64,000 nt of DNA from Microbacterium sp. YJN-G (GCF_015040615.1 NZ_CP060402.1:2852001-2916000); one strand, 5' to 3'; positions 47,628 through 56,713 are shown, counted from the first letter of the stretch. The notes: generated by a model from the sequence alone, not told the origin. Numbers and translations: made by a program.

Positions 47628-48371
47628 ATGGCGATCGATCTGGGTTTCACGGCCGGTGACGGGCTGCTGATCACGGGCGCAGGCAGCGGCATCGGCCGCG
47701 CCACCGCGCTGCACGCGGCGGAGCTCGGCCTCTCGGTCAGCCTGTGGGATCTCGATCCCGCGGGCCTCGCCGAGACCGCGCGGCTCGTCCGCGACGTCGC
47801 CACCCGGGCCGTTCACACCTGGGTGGCGGATGTCTCGGACGACGCGGCCGTGCAAGACGGGTTCGCCGATGCGCGGGGCGCGCTCGACGGCATCCGCTAC
47901 CTGCACAACAACGCCGGACCGGCCTCCAGCTCCGCGCTGCCCTTCGACCGGGCGCTGGAGATCAGCGTGGGCAGCGTCCGCCGGATGACCGACGCGTGGG
48001 CGGCAGGCGCCCCCGGCGAGGGCGCCGCCATGGTGGCCACGACTTCAGTGGCGGGCAACCTCGTCGGCACCGACAGCGCGTGGTACTCCGCATCGAAGGC
48101 GGCGATCATGGGCTACATCCGGCACCTCGCCGCGCATCGCGCCGGCGAATTCCGCTGCAACGGCGTGGCGCCGGGGATGACCGACACCCCGCGCCTGGCC
48201 GGCTTCGCCGGCAGCGAGATGGGCCGGCGGGTGCTGCAGCGCATCCCGCTGGGGCGCATGGCCTCGCCCGACGACATCGCCTGGGCGACCCTGTTCCTGC
48301 TCTCACCCCTCGCCGGCTACATCAACGGCGTCTTCCTGCCCGTCGACGGCGGCTGGACGGTGACGCAGTGA
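47628..48371 (+). CDS. SDR family oxidoreductase
   Basis: 247-residue SDR: TGAGSGIGRATA, SLWDLDP (NAD-type), NNAGPASS, TTSVAGNLVG with the Ser and WYSASK. The variable loop PGMTDTPRL and C-terminal VDGGWTV are standard. It heads an operon with a hotdog thioesterase and a SnoaL-like gene (GTGA and ATGA overlaps). AAGGAGG is well placed for the ATG at 47628. Substrate unknown; a hydroxylated intermediate of the island's pathway is likely. Confidence 0.83.
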   Translation: MAIDLGFTAGDGLLITGAGSGIGRATALHAAELGLSVSLWDLDPAGLAETARLVRDVATRAVHTWVADVSDDAAVQDGFADARGALDGIRYLHNNAGPASSSALPFDRALEISVGSVRRMTDAWAAGAPGEGAAMVATTSVAGNLVGTDSAWYSASKAAIMGYIRHLAAHRAGEFRCNGVAPGMTDTPRLAGFAGSEMGRRVLQRIPLGRMASPDDIAWATLFLLSPLAGYINGVFLPVDGGWTVTQ

Positions 48372-48856
48372 CCGAGAGCACGCTGACCGCTCCGGCCGCA
48401 TCCGCCACCGGCGAACCCGCCACCGGCACTGACGCCCCCGTGCTGCACACGCACACCGTCCGGCTCGGCTATGCCGACACCGACCCCGCCGGCATCCTGT
48501 ACTACGCCGCGTGGTTCCCGATGATGGAACGGCTGACCTCGGAGTTCTTCCTGCTGCAGGGCCTGCGTCAGGACACCCTGAGCGAGCGCTTCGGCTGGTG
48601 GATGGTGTCGCGCGCGACCGAGTGCGAGTATCTCGCGGCCGCCCGCCTGCACGATCAGGTGCGGATCGAGCTGCGCATCGGCCGCATCGGCCGCTCGTCG
48701 TTCCGGTTCGCATTCCACATGATCCGCATCGACGACGACGTGCTCGTCGCAAGGGCCGCGACGACGATCGTCACCGTCAGCCCCGACCAGGACCGGGTGG
48801 AGATCCCCACCGACCTCAGGGCGCACCTGACCACCTGGGCGACGGTGGGCGCATGA
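48368..48856 (+). CDS. 4-hydroxybenzoyl-CoA thioesterase-family hotdog protein
   Basis: 162 residues. A ~28-residue Thr/Ala-rich N-terminal extension precedes a single hotdog domain with VRLGYADTDPAGILYYAAWF, the 4HBT motif whose Asp is the catalytic residue (Y-x-D-x-D/A-x-G-x-x-Y-x-x-Y/W). It probably releases CoA from an acyl or aroyl thioester. GTG start overlaps the SDR stop; a second gene of the operator-11 operon. Confidence 0.8.
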   Translation: MTESTLTAPAASATGEPATGTDAPVLHTHTVRLGYADTDPAGILYYAAWFPMMERLTSEFFLLQGLRQDTLSERFGWWMVSRATECEYLAAARLHDQVRIELRIGRIGRSSFRFAFHMIRIDDDVLVARAATTIVTVSPDQDRVEIPTDLRAHLTTWATVGA

Positions 48857-49281
48857 GTGGCGATGCGGCCCTCGACCGGCTCGAGATCGTCGACCTGCTG
48901 GCCCGGATCGCCCAGCTCGCCGACGCCGGCGACCCCGGCGACTACGTCGCCTGCTTCACCGAGGATGCCGTGTGGGATCTGACCGATGCGACCGACCTCC
49001 CCCTCGAGACGCAGCGCCTGACGGGCCGCGCCGCACTGCTGCAGGGCGTGCGCGAGCGCCGCGCGGCAGGCGTGCAGGGCCCCGGCTCGCACACCCGGCA
49101 CGACATCTCCGCGACGGTGATCGACCTGGCCGGCGACGCGGCGAGCGCGCGCACCTATTTCCGCTACTACCGCGACACCGGCACGGCGCCGACGCTCGTG
49201 GCGATGGGGGTCTACGACGACGAGCTGGTGCGCACCGCCTCGGGCTGGCGGCTGGCGAGCCGTCGCATCAGCCGGAACTGA
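48853..49281 (+). CDS. NTF2/SnoaL-like protein (fourth of five)
   Basis: 142-residue compact SnoaL-like cone: LDRLEIVDLLARIAQLADAG, VACFTEDAVWDLTD, ARTYFRYYRDTG and ASGWRLASRRI. ATGA overlap with the thioesterase gene. Convergent with the metallo-hydrolase gene, the two 3' ends overlapping by 14 bases. Function unknown. Confidence 0.74.
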   Translation: MSGDAALDRLEIVDLLARIAQLADAGDPGDYVACFTEDAVWDLTDATDLPLETQRLTGRAALLQGVRERRAAGVQGPGSHTRHDISATVIDLAGDAASARTYFRYYRDTGTAPTLVAMGVYDDELVRTASGWRLASRRISRN

Positions 49282-50251
49282 GCCCCCGCGCGACCAGAGC
49301 ATCCGCGCCGTGCGTGCCCAGTGCACGCAGGTGCAGTTCGGTCTGGTGCAGTGCCGAGTGCCGTGCGAACCCGCGCAGCCCCTCCCAGCCCAGCGTCCAG
49401 GTCAGCCGCGCGGCGTACTCCCAGACCGGTGCGTCGCCCAGCTCGGGCACGAGGGTCGCGATCTCGGCGAGGCGCCGCAGATGATGCGCGGCAATGCGCC
49501 TGCGGCGCGCACCCAGATCGCGGAAGCGGTGCCCGTGACCGGGCAGCACCTCGTAGTCGTCGTAGGGTGCGAGCCGGTCCAGCGAGGCGATGAGCGCGCC
49601 CACCGGCTCGGTGCCGGGCAGGATGCCGAGCCCGATGCCGGCATACACCTCGGGCAGCACGTGGTCACCGGTGAAGATCACCTCGTCGGCGTCGTCGACG
49701 AGGCAGACATGGCCGCCGGTGTGTCCGGGGGTGAGCAGCACCGTCAGCATCCGCTCGCCCAGTCGCACCACGTCGCCGTCCCGCAGGATGCCGTCGGGCT
49801 CGACCGCGACGGCGGGCGCTATGGAGGCGTGGCTGTCGACGAGCTCCGGCTGCCGGGCGGCGGGCACTCCCCAGCCCTCCAGGCGCTGCCGGTAGGTCTC
49901 GAGGTCGCGGTGCGCGGGGTCGGCGACGACCGAGAGCACCTCGCGCTCGACCTGTGAGAGCACCACGCGCACGCCATGATCGCGTCGCAGCCGCGCGGCC
50001 AGGCCGATGTGATCGGGATGGTGATGGGTGACGACGACGGTGCGGATCTCGGCGGCCGAGCGCCCCAGCCCGGTCAGCACCCGACCAAGCCGCTCGGCGT
50101 TCTCGGACGTGTCCCAGCCGGGGTCGATCAGGTGCACACCGTCGTCGGCGAGGACGGCGTACGCGAGCGTGGCGCGCAGCGGACCCGGCATCGGCATGGG
50201 GATGCACCACAGTCCGGGGCGGATCTGCTCGGGCTCGAGTTCAGCACTCAT
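49268..50251 (-). CDS. Metallo-beta-lactamase-fold hydrolase
   Basis: 327 residues. The zinc motif is VVTHHHPDHIGLA (HxHxDH), with further ligands in TPGHTGGHVCL, FTGDHVLP and LPGHGHRF. A C-terminal helical part (residues ~240-327) is of the kind found in LACTB2-like and glyoxalase II-like proteins. Probably a cytoplasmic thioesterase, lactonase or similar hydrolase. Divergent from the MFS transporter gene across operator 12, 12 bases from the ATG. Confidence 0.82.
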   Translation of the reverse strand: MSAELEPEQIRPGLWCIPMPMPGPLRATLAYAVLADDGVHLIDPGWDTSENAERLGRVLTGLGRSAAEIRTVVVTHHHPDHIGLAARLRRDHGVRVVLSQVEREVLSVVADPAHRDLETYRQRLEGWGVPAARQPELVDSHASIAPAVAVEPDGILRDGDVVRLGERMLTVLLTPGHTGGHVCLVDDADEVIFTGDHVLPEVYAGIGLGILPGTEPVGALIASLDRLAPYDDYEVLPGHGHRFRDLGARRRRIAAHHLRRLAEIATLVPELGDAPVWEYAARLTWTLGWEGLRGFARHSALHQTELHLRALGTHGADALVARGLSSG

Positions 50252-50262
50252 GACCTCACCCT

Positions 50263-50276
50263 AGCAATCGCTTGTT
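50263..50276. promoter_or_regulatory. KstR2-type operator 12
   Basis: AGCAATCGCTTGTT, one mismatch. Between the hydrolase (-) and MFS (+) genes; TAGGTT at 50285..50290 is a plausible rightward -10 box just downstream. Confidence 0.66.
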
Positions 50277-50324
50277 CAATCGGCTAGGTTGAGAGACGAC
50301 CCGCCTGTCCGGCGAAAGGAAGAC

Positions 50325-51719
50325 GTGCCCGGCGCAGAACGCAGCGACGCCCGCCAGCGGCTGATCGTCGCCGTGCTCGCGTTCTGCGGACTCGTCGGGT
50401 CCGTGCAGTTCACCCTGATGGTTCCGGTGCTGCCGCAGATCCCGCTGCTGCTGGGAACGACGGCCGGCGACGCGACCTGGCTCGTCACCGTCACCCTGCT
50501 GGTGGCGACGATCGGCACTCCGGTGATGGCCCGCCTGGCCGACATGCACGGCCGGCGACGGCTGCTGATCATCGCCATGGTGCTGCTCGTCGTCGGCTCG
50601 GTGCTCGCCGCGGTCACCGACTCGTTCACCCTGATCCTCATCGGCCGCGGACTGCAGGGCTTCGCCTCCTCGGCACTGCCCATCGGCATCGGTCTGCTCA
50701 GCGGGCTGGTCGACACCGCACGCACGCGCCTGGGCGTGGCGCTCATGAGCGGCACGCTGGCGCTCGGCTCGGGCTTCGGGCTCACCGTCGCCGGGCCCCT
50801 GGTCACCCTGTGGGGACTTCCCTCGATCTTCTGGATCTCGGCGGTCACGGGCGGCGCGCTCATCGTGCTGCTGGTGTTGTTCGTCGACGAGGCGGCGGTG
50901 CGCGACCCCGGCCGCTTCGACATCGTCGGCACGCTGCTGCTCGCGGTAGGACTGTCGCTGATCCTGCTCGTGCTCTCCCGCATCGCCTCGTGGGGCCTCA
51001 CGCTCCTGTCTGTCGGTGCGGTGCTCACCGGCATCCTTGCCCTCGGGCTGTGGTGGCCGTGGGAGCGACGGCATCCCTCCCCCGTGATCGACGTGAGCGT
51101 GTCGCTGCGCTCTCCCGTCGCGCAGATCAACATCGCCTCGTTCTTCGCCACACTCGGGATGTACGCCAATCACCTCGTCACGATGCAGGAGGCGCTGGCC
51201 CCGCACAGCACAGGGTACGGCCTCGATCTGCCGCTGGCCGCCGCCGGGCTCATCCTCGTGCCGTCCTCCCTGGCGGGACTGGTGCTCTCGCCTCCGGCCG
51301 CGCGGCTGATCTCGCGGCACGGACCGCGGCGCACGCTCATGCTCGGAACGGCCATCATGGCCGCCGCCTATGCGTACCGTTCGCTGCAGCACGCGGATCT
51401 GACGCAGCTGCTGATCGGCACCACTCTGGTGGGCATCGGCACGGCGTTCGCGTTCGCCGCGATGCCCTCGCTCATCATCGACGCGGTCGGCCCACGTCAC
51501 GTGTCCGCCGCGAACGGCGTCAACTCACTCGCGCGCTCGCTCTCGGGCGCCGTGGCGAGCGCGGCGTTCGCACTCGCGCTCGTGCTGCTGCCGGCGGCAT
51601 CCGATGCGATCTACCTGTCCGAGACCGGCCTGCTGGCCTGCCTCATCACCGCGGGCGTCTCCGCAGCCGTGGCTGCGCTGCTGGCGCTGCGGCTGCCCTC
51701 CCCCGAAAGGATGCCGTGA
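50325..51719 (+). CDS. MFS transporter
   Basis: 464 residues with about 14 hydrophobic segments, as in DHA2-type drug/proton antiporters. The motif-A loop between spans 2 and 3 reads ARLADMHGRRRLLI, and IGRGLQGFASSALPIGIG resembles motif B (R in span 4). GTG at 50325 is chosen because AAAGGAAG precedes it by five bases; an upstream TTG at 50289 lies in the promoter. It overlaps the next gene by one base (TGATG). Export of a pathway product or import of substrate are both possible; placed in the regulon by operator 12. Confidence 0.83.
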   Translation: MPGAERSDARQRLIVAVLAFCGLVGSVQFTLMVPVLPQIPLLLGTTAGDATWLVTVTLLVATIGTPVMARLADMHGRRRLLIIAMVLLVVGSVLAAVTDSFTLILIGRGLQGFASSALPIGIGLLSGLVDTARTRLGVALMSGTLALGSGFGLTVAGPLVTLWGLPSIFWISAVTGGALIVLLVLFVDEAAVRDPGRFDIVGTLLLAVGLSLILLVLSRIASWGLTLLSVGAVLTGILALGLWWPWERRHPSPVIDVSVSLRSPVAQINIASFFATLGMYANHLVTMQEALAPHSTGYGLDLPLAAAGLILVPSSLAGLVLSPPAARLISRHGPRRTLMLGTAIMAAAYAYRSLQHADLTQLLIGTTLVGIGTAFAFAAMPSLIIDAVGPRHVSAANGVNSLARSLSGAVASAAFALALVLLPAASDAIYLSETGLLACLITAGVSAAVAALLALRLPSPERMP

Positions 51720-52873
51720 TGTTCCGCCCTCTGACCATCCGCGACGTCACCCTGCCGAACCGCGTGGGCGTCTCACCCATGTGCATGTACGCGACCACCG
51801 GCGGGTTCGCGAGCGACTTCCATCTCGCGCACCTCGCCCGCTTCGCGCTGGGCGGCGCCGGCCTCGTGCTGGCCGAGGCGACCGCGATCGAGCCGCAAGG
51901 CCGCATCTCGCCCTGGGACACCGGACTGTGGTCGGACGAGCACATCGCGGGCTGGCGGCGCGTGACCGCGGTGATCGCGGAGCAGGGGTCGGTTCCCGGC
52001 ATCCAGCTCGGCCACGCCGGGCGGCGCGCCTCCGTGCGCGAGCCGTGGCGTGCCGGGGCACCGCTTGACCATGAGGATGCCGCCGAGGGCTTCGGCCCGT
52101 GGCCGGTGGTCGGCCCCTCGGCGATCGCGACGGGACCGGGTTTCCCGGTGCCCGAGGCCATGGATCCCGCGGCGGTCACACGCAGCGTCGAGCGGTGGGC
52201 GCAGGCCGCCCGGCGCGCCGTCGAGGCCGGCTTCCAGTACATCGAACTGCACGGTGCGCACGGCTATCTGCTGCACTCGTTCCTCTCGCCGCTGTCGAAC
52301 CACCGCGACGACGCCTACGGCGGGGACGCGGAGCGGCGCATGCGCTACCCGCTCGAGGTCGTCGCCGCGGTGCGCGCAGCGATCGGGGCGGGCATCCCGC
52401 TGGCCTACCGGCTCTCGGCGGTCGACGGCATCGAGGGCGGCATCACCCTCGATGACACGGTCGTGTTCGCCCGGCGCCTGGCGGCGGAAGGCGTCGACGT
52501 GGTCGACACCTCGTCGGGCGGGATCTCCACCGACCGGTCCAGGGACACCCGCGTCCGCCGCGGCTTCGCCTTCCACGCCGACTTCTCGCGTCGCGTGCGC
52601 GATGAGGCCCGGGTGCTCACAGCGACCGTCGGCCTCGTCGTCGACGCGCATCAGGCGGCACGGCTCGTCGAGGACGGGGACGCCGATCTGGTGCTGCTGG
52701 GACGGGAGATGCTCGACGACCCGAACTGGACGCACCGCGCCCGCATCGCGCTCGGCGATGAGTCGTACGCGTCCTGGCCGGTGCGCTACGGCAGCGCGCT
52801 CGGACCGCGCGCGGGCACGCTGCGCCGGCTCGCGGAGGCCGGGGAGACGCCGCTCAGCCGCTTCACGGGCTGA
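51719..52873 (+). CDS. Old-yellow-enzyme-family NADH:flavin oxidoreductase (YqjM-like)
   Basis: 384-residue FMN TIM barrel. VSPMCMYATTGGFASDFHLA is the N-terminal signature of the YqjM class (SPMCMY with the Cys near the flavin). GIQLGHAGRRAS, ELHGAHGYLLHSFLSPLSNH (the HGAHGYL substrate-binding His residues) and RRMRYPLEVV follow. It reduces the C=C bond of enones or enoyl substrates with NAD(P)H. Its 3' end overlaps the convergent SnoaL-like gene by 11 bases. With the MFS gene it forms the operator-12 operon. A ring double-bond reduction before or after ring cleavage is a plausible role. Confidence 0.87.
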   Translation: MFRPLTIRDVTLPNRVGVSPMCMYATTGGFASDFHLAHLARFALGGAGLVLAEATAIEPQGRISPWDTGLWSDEHIAGWRRVTAVIAEQGSVPGIQLGHAGRRASVREPWRAGAPLDHEDAAEGFGPWPVVGPSAIATGPGFPVPEAMDPAAVTRSVERWAQAARRAVEAGFQYIELHGAHGYLLHSFLSPLSNHRDDAYGGDAERRMRYPLEVVAAVRAAIGAGIPLAYRLSAVDGIEGGITLDDTVVFARRLAAEGVDVVDTSSGGISTDRSRDTRVRRGFAFHADFSRRVRDEARVLTATVGLVVDAHQAARLVEDGDADLVLLGREMLDDPNWTHRARIALGDESYASWPVRYGSALGPRAGTLRRLAEAGETPLSRFTG

Positions 52874-53399
52874 GCGGGTCCGAGGCTGCCTGATCGAGCA
52901 GCGCCCTGGCGGCGGCCGAGCCGTCGAGCAGGCGATTCATCCGACGGTGAACCCGCCAGCCGGCGGTCGTGCGCACCAGTTCCCAGCGGTTGGCGCTGAC
53001 CCGGGCGGGCTCCCACAATTCACCGGATCCGGCGAGCACGGCGGAGTGGGTGGTGGCCACCGCGGTGTCGCCGTCGATCGTGATCGTCGGCGCCGAGACG
53101 ATGTGCGCGCAGCCGCGACGCAGGAACTCCTGGTGAGATTCGAGGTCGACGAGCGTCAGGATGCCGTCGGCGTCGAGCACGGTGTCGTCGAAGGCGTACT
53201 CGCCGTCGTCGGTCCACAGCGCCGCCACGGCGCGGGCATCTCCGCGATCGACGGCCGGGCCGTACCGCGCGATGAGCTCGGTGATCTCCGCCCTGTCCTC
53301 GAGGGCACGCAGACGCCGCTCGACGGCATCCGATGCGGGGTCGGGCGCGGCATCCGATGCGTCGTGCGCGGCGGCGCCGACCGTCGGAGCGGCAGTCAC
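52863..53399 (-). CDS. NTF2/SnoaL-like protein (fifth of five)
   Basis: 178 residues: an Ala/Asp-rich extension of about 25 residues, then the SnoaL-like cone (LRALEDRAEITELIARYGPA, VAALWTDDGEYAF, ANRWELVRTTAGWRVHRRMN). GTG at 53399 overlaps the upstream stop (GTGA) and is preferred; an ATG at 53411 would add four residues. Forms an operon with 53396..54145 under operator 13. Function unknown; similar proteins occur as gamma-BHC dehydrochlorinase-like or scytalone-dehydratase-like enzymes. Confidence 0.73.
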   Translation of the reverse strand: MTAAPTVGAAAHDASDAAPDPASDAVERRLRALEDRAEITELIARYGPAVDRGDARAVAALWTDDGEYAFDDTVLDADGILTLVDLESHQEFLRRGCAHIVSAPTITIDGDTAVATTHSAVLAGSGELWEPARVSANRWELVRTTAGWRVHRRMNRLLDGSAAARALLDQAASDPLSP

Positions 53400-54145
53400 C
53401 AGTCCTGCCACGGAATGATCGTCGACAGCGGCGCGGAGAGCACGCGCCGACCCGCCGGGTCGCCGCCGGTCTCGTGGGCGATGCGCTCCAGCTCGGGTGC
53501 GAGGACGGCCGGGTCGTCCTCAAGGTAGACCAGGCGGATGCGGATGCTGCCAGGCGCCGCCGCCCGCGACTCGAGCGGCAGCGAGGTGTGCTGCTGCGGG
53601 TGGCTGAACGAGAACGTCCAGGCACCGGCGACGCCGTCCTGCCCGAGCAGGGCGGGGATGACATCGGCATCCTCGATCCGGTGCGCCTCGTGCGTCTGGG
53701 CCGAGTGCGGTTCGTCGAACTCGGTGACCGTCACGTGCAGCCCGCGGTTCGGGCGGTACGGCAGCACCTCGGGCGAGACGAGGGCACGCGGCGCCGCGTA
53801 ACCCTTGACGGGGCGGAAGAAGGCGAGCATCGACCGGCGGATGCCTGGCAGCAGCGGCCCGCGACCCCACTGGAACGAGGCCTCGCCCAGCGCATCCCAT
53901 GCCGCCACCGATTCCGCGACCGGCTCACGGAACCAGTACATCGCGATGTAGTCGATCTCGCCGGCCGCCGAACCCGAGGCGAGGTCGCGGTTCTCGGTGC
54001 GCAGTTCCCAGCGGTCACCCCAGGCGACGCCGGGGAGCGCCAGGTTCTCTGGGCGATGGTCGAGCTGGTGCCACCGGTTGTAGGCGCCACGCTGGCCGGG
54101 GTCGTCCAGGCCGATGAACGAGAAGAAGGCGAGGGGGAATTGCAT
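53396..54145 (-). CDS. Unassigned protein, possibly EthD-like dimeric alpha/beta barrel
   Basis: 249 residues, no signal peptide or membrane span. The N-terminal block GAYNRWHQLDHRPENLALPG is reminiscent of the Y/W-x-x-W-H-x-x-H-x-P-E pattern of EthD/DABB proteins (small ferredoxin-like folds that degrade or bind hydrophobic substrates next to P450 systems such as EthB). The middle (IDYIAMYWFREPVAESVAAW) and the C-terminal half may be a second, diverged unit. EthD partners P450 EthB in ether degradation; here the P450 gene is the divergent neighbour. Assignment is tentative. ATG at 54145 lies eight bases from operator 13. Confidence 0.5.
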   Translation of the reverse strand: MQFPLAFFSFIGLDDPGQRGAYNRWHQLDHRPENLALPGVAWGDRWELRTENRDLASGSAAGEIDYIAMYWFREPVAESVAAWDALGEASFQWGRGPLLPGIRRSMLAFFRPVKGYAAPRALVSPEVLPYRPNRGLHVTVTEFDEPHSAQTHEAHRIEDADVIPALLGQDGVAGAWTFSFSHPQQHTSLPLESRAAAPGSIRIRLVYLEDDPAVLAPELERIAHETGGDPAGRRVLSAPLSTIIPWQDW

Positions 54146-54152
54146 ACGCCCA

Positions 54153-54166
54153 GCCAAGCGCTTGTT
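54153..54166. promoter_or_regulatory. KstR2-type operator 13
   Basis: GCCAAGCGCTTGTT; CAAGCGCTTG is a perfect palindrome and only the first base departs from AnCAAGnnCTTGnT. Immediately upstream of the leftward gene at 54145. Confidence 0.74.
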
Positions 54167-54218
54167 CCATATTCCGTCAAGGATGGTTGCTTCCCAGCAC
54201 GCGGCGACCTAGCATTCA

Positions 54219-54232
54219 AGCAAATGCTTGCT
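54219..54232. promoter_or_regulatory. KstR2-type operator 14 (P450 operon)
   Basis: AGCAAATGCTTGCT, one mismatch; 18 bases upstream of the P450 start. Together with operator 13 it gives each divergent promoter its own site. Confidence 0.7.
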
Positions 54233-54249
54233 TTTTGATTGGAGTGTCA

Positions 54250-55461
54250 ATGTCGACTGCACAGATCAACGTCCATACGCAGGAGTTCCTCGAGAACCCG
54301 AACGCCGCCCTGGGCTGCCCGCATGGCCGCATCAAGCACCTGGAAGGACTGTCCGGGCCGGAGTTCGTCGGCTACGAGACCGTGCGCGATGTCTTCCGGG
54401 ACGCCCGGGTCCGTCCGAAGACCGCGCAGGTGTACCTCGACATGGGCGTGCGTGAGGACAGCGTGATCATGGAGTTCCTGCGCAAGGGCAACTTCAACAT
54501 GATGTCGAACGAGAACCACGCCCGGATCCGCCCGATCATCATCAAGGGCTTCCGGCCCGCCCGCATCCGCGCGGCTGAGGGAATGATCCGCACGATCGCG
54601 ACCGAGCTCGTCGACGAGATGATCGCGAAGGGCTCCCCCGCAGACCTGGTCGCCGACTTCTCGCACCACCTGTCGATCCGCACCATCTCCGGCTTCATCG
54701 GCGTCCCGCCCGAGGACGTGCACGAGTTCGAGAGCGCCACGGTCGAGCTGATCCTGCTGGGCACCGTGCCCTTCGCTCCGGTGATCCCCCGGCTCGAGGC
54801 CGCCCTGACCAAGATCCATGGCTACGTGGCCTCGCTCATCGCCCGCCGTCGCGCAGAGCGTCGAGAGGACTTCATCAGCGACCTGGTCACCCTGCAGGAA
54901 GAGGGCGACGATCTCTCCGAGGACGAGCTGATCTGGTCGATCGTGTTCGTGCTGCTCGCCGGCCACGACACCACGCGCGCCCAGATCGCCTCCACCGCGC
55001 GGCTGCTCATCGAGAGCGGCAGCTGGGAGCAGGGCGCCGGCGACGAGAAGCTGGTGGCCGCGGCCGTCTCCGAGGCGCTGCGCCTGTACCCCGCCGCCTA
55101 CCGCTTCCCGCGGCTCGCGCAGGAGCCGCTCACCGTCGAGGACGTCGATTTCGAGCCCGGTGACCTCTTCGCCGTGAACCTCGCAGCCGCCGGCCGCGAC
55201 CCCGAGGTGTTCGAGGACCCCGACTCGTTCGTCCCCGGACGCGAGCGCACCTTCGACATCGGCTTCGGGTTCGGTGGTCACCACTGCATCGGCTGGGCGC
55301 TGGCGACCGCCGAGATCACGCAGTCGATGCTCGAGCTCACCAGTCGGCTGACGGACGTGCAGCTGCACTCCGATGTCGTGTACAAGACCGGCGGCACGAT
55401 CGGCGGACCCGAGCGCGTGGAGATCTCGTTCACGCCACGCACCACAGGTGGCGTGGCGTGA
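54250..55461 (+). CDS. Cytochrome P450
   Basis: 403-residue soluble bacterial P450. The heme ligand is Cys346 in FGFGGHHCIGWALA. The I-helix oxygen-activation motif is LLAGHDTTRAQ, and the K-helix ExxR is in SEALRLYPAAYRFPR. Residues ~75-110 include NMMSNENHARIR, the C-helix heme-propionate contact. GGAG lies six bases before the ATG. It leads an operon with an epoxide hydrolase, a [2Fe-2S] ferredoxin and a ferredoxin reductase, a complete class I P450 system. Family and substrate cannot be named; hydroxylation or epoxidation of a cyclic compound is inferred from neighbours. Confidence 0.9.
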   Translation: MSTAQINVHTQEFLENPNAALGCPHGRIKHLEGLSGPEFVGYETVRDVFRDARVRPKTAQVYLDMGVREDSVIMEFLRKGNFNMMSNENHARIRPIIIKGFRPARIRAAEGMIRTIATELVDEMIAKGSPADLVADFSHHLSIRTISGFIGVPPEDVHEFESATVELILLGTVPFAPVIPRLEAALTKIHGYVASLIARRRAERREDFISDLVTLQEEGDDLSEDELIWSIVFVLLAGHDTTRAQIASTARLLIESGSWEQGAGDEKLVAAAVSEALRLYPAAYRFPRLAQEPLTVEDVDFEPGDLFAVNLAAAGRDPEVFEDPDSFVPGRERTFDIGFGFGGHHCIGWALATAEITQSMLELTSRLTDVQLHSDVVYKTGGTIGGPERVEISFTPRTTGGVA

Positions 55462-56708
55462 TCGACCTCTCCCGCGCGCAGCGGCAGCCTGTGCACGTCG
55501 ACGACGCGACGCTCGCCGACCTGCGCAACCGCCTGCGTGCCACGCGCTGGCCGGAGCTGCCCGGCCCCGATGACGGCAGCTATGGCATCGAGCAGAGCGT
55601 GCTGCGCGAACTCGTGGATCACTGGATCGACGGCTTCGACTGGCGGGCGTACGAGCGGGACATCAACCGCTACGACCACTACCGGATCGACGTGGACGGC
55701 GAGCCGATCCACTTCATGTGCAAGACCGGCGTGGGGCCGGACCCGACGCCGGTGATCCTCACCCACGGCTGGCCCTGGACGTTCTGGCACTGGAGCCGCG
55801 TGATCGACGCGCTGGCCGATCCCGCCTCGCACGGCGGCGACCCGGCGGACGCCTTCGACGTCATCGTGCCGTCCTATCCCGGGTTCGCGTTCTCCTCTCC
55901 GAGCGCACGCGACGATCTGAACTACTGGAAGATCGCCGACCTCTGGAACACCCTGATGACCGACGGGCTCGGCGTCGAGCGCTACGGAGCCGCCGGCGGC
56001 GACTTCGGCGCGCTGGTGACCGCGCAGCTCGGGCACAAGTACGGCGACCGTGTCAGCGCCATCCATGTCAGCACGCCGACACCGCTGGACATCTTCCAGG
56101 GCGAGCGCTGGTGGGACATCACCGAGGGGCGGGTGTCACCACCCGACGCGTCGCAGCTCGAGCGAGACGGCCTGCAGAAGTACATGCGAAAGTTCGCCGC
56201 GCACATCGCGGTGCACATGCTCGACTCGCAGACGCTCACCTTCGGTCTCACCGATTCCCCGGTCGGGTTGTTGGCATGGATCGTGCGGCGCTACCAGCTG
56301 TGGACCGACCACGGCGGCGATCTGGAATCGGTGTTCTCCAAGGACGATCTGTTGGCGGTCGCGACGATCTTCTGGGCGACGAACACGATCGGCACGAGCA
56401 TCCGCACCTATGCCAACACGGCACGGTACCCGTGGCAGCCCTCGCACGACCGCATTCCCGCCATCGAGCCACCCACGGGCATCACGTTCCTTGGCTTCGA
56501 GAACCCGCCCGGCGTGAGCGGCGAACAGCGGGTGCGTGCCTACACCGAGGCGTCCTCCAAGCGCAGCCCGAGCGACCGCAGCGCACGGTGGTACAACCTC
56601 GTCAACGTGACCGCCCACGACCACGGCGGGCATTTCGCGCCCTGGGAGAACCCAGGGGCATGGATTCAGGACATGCGCGAGACGTTCCGTCGCGCGCGGG
56701 AGGTGTGA
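55458..56708 (+). CDS. Epoxide hydrolase (EHN family), P450-linked
   Basis: 416 residues, paralogue of 11949..13103. VHVDDATLADLRNRLRATRW opens the EHN segment; HGWPWTFWHW is at 103-112. The nucleophile is Asp182 in GGDFGALV and the His in DHGGHFAPWE. Compared with the paralogue it has an insert of about 25 residues near the C-terminus (GFENPPGVSGEQRV). GTG start overlaps the P450 stop, so it would act directly on a P450-made epoxide. Confidence 0.87.
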   Translation: MIDLSRAQRQPVHVDDATLADLRNRLRATRWPELPGPDDGSYGIEQSVLRELVDHWIDGFDWRAYERDINRYDHYRIDVDGEPIHFMCKTGVGPDPTPVILTHGWPWTFWHWSRVIDALADPASHGGDPADAFDVIVPSYPGFAFSSPSARDDLNYWKIADLWNTLMTDGLGVERYGAAGGDFGALVTAQLGHKYGDRVSAIHVSTPTPLDIFQGERWWDITEGRVSPPDASQLERDGLQKYMRKFAAHIAVHMLDSQTLTFGLTDSPVGLLAWIVRRYQLWTDHGGDLESVFSKDDLLAVATIFWATNTIGTSIRTYANTARYPWQPSHDRIPAIEPPTGITFLGFENPPGVSGEQRVRAYTEASSKRSPSDRSARWYNLVNVTAHDHGGHFAPWENPGAWIQDMRETFRRAREV

Positions 56709-56713
56709 ACACC

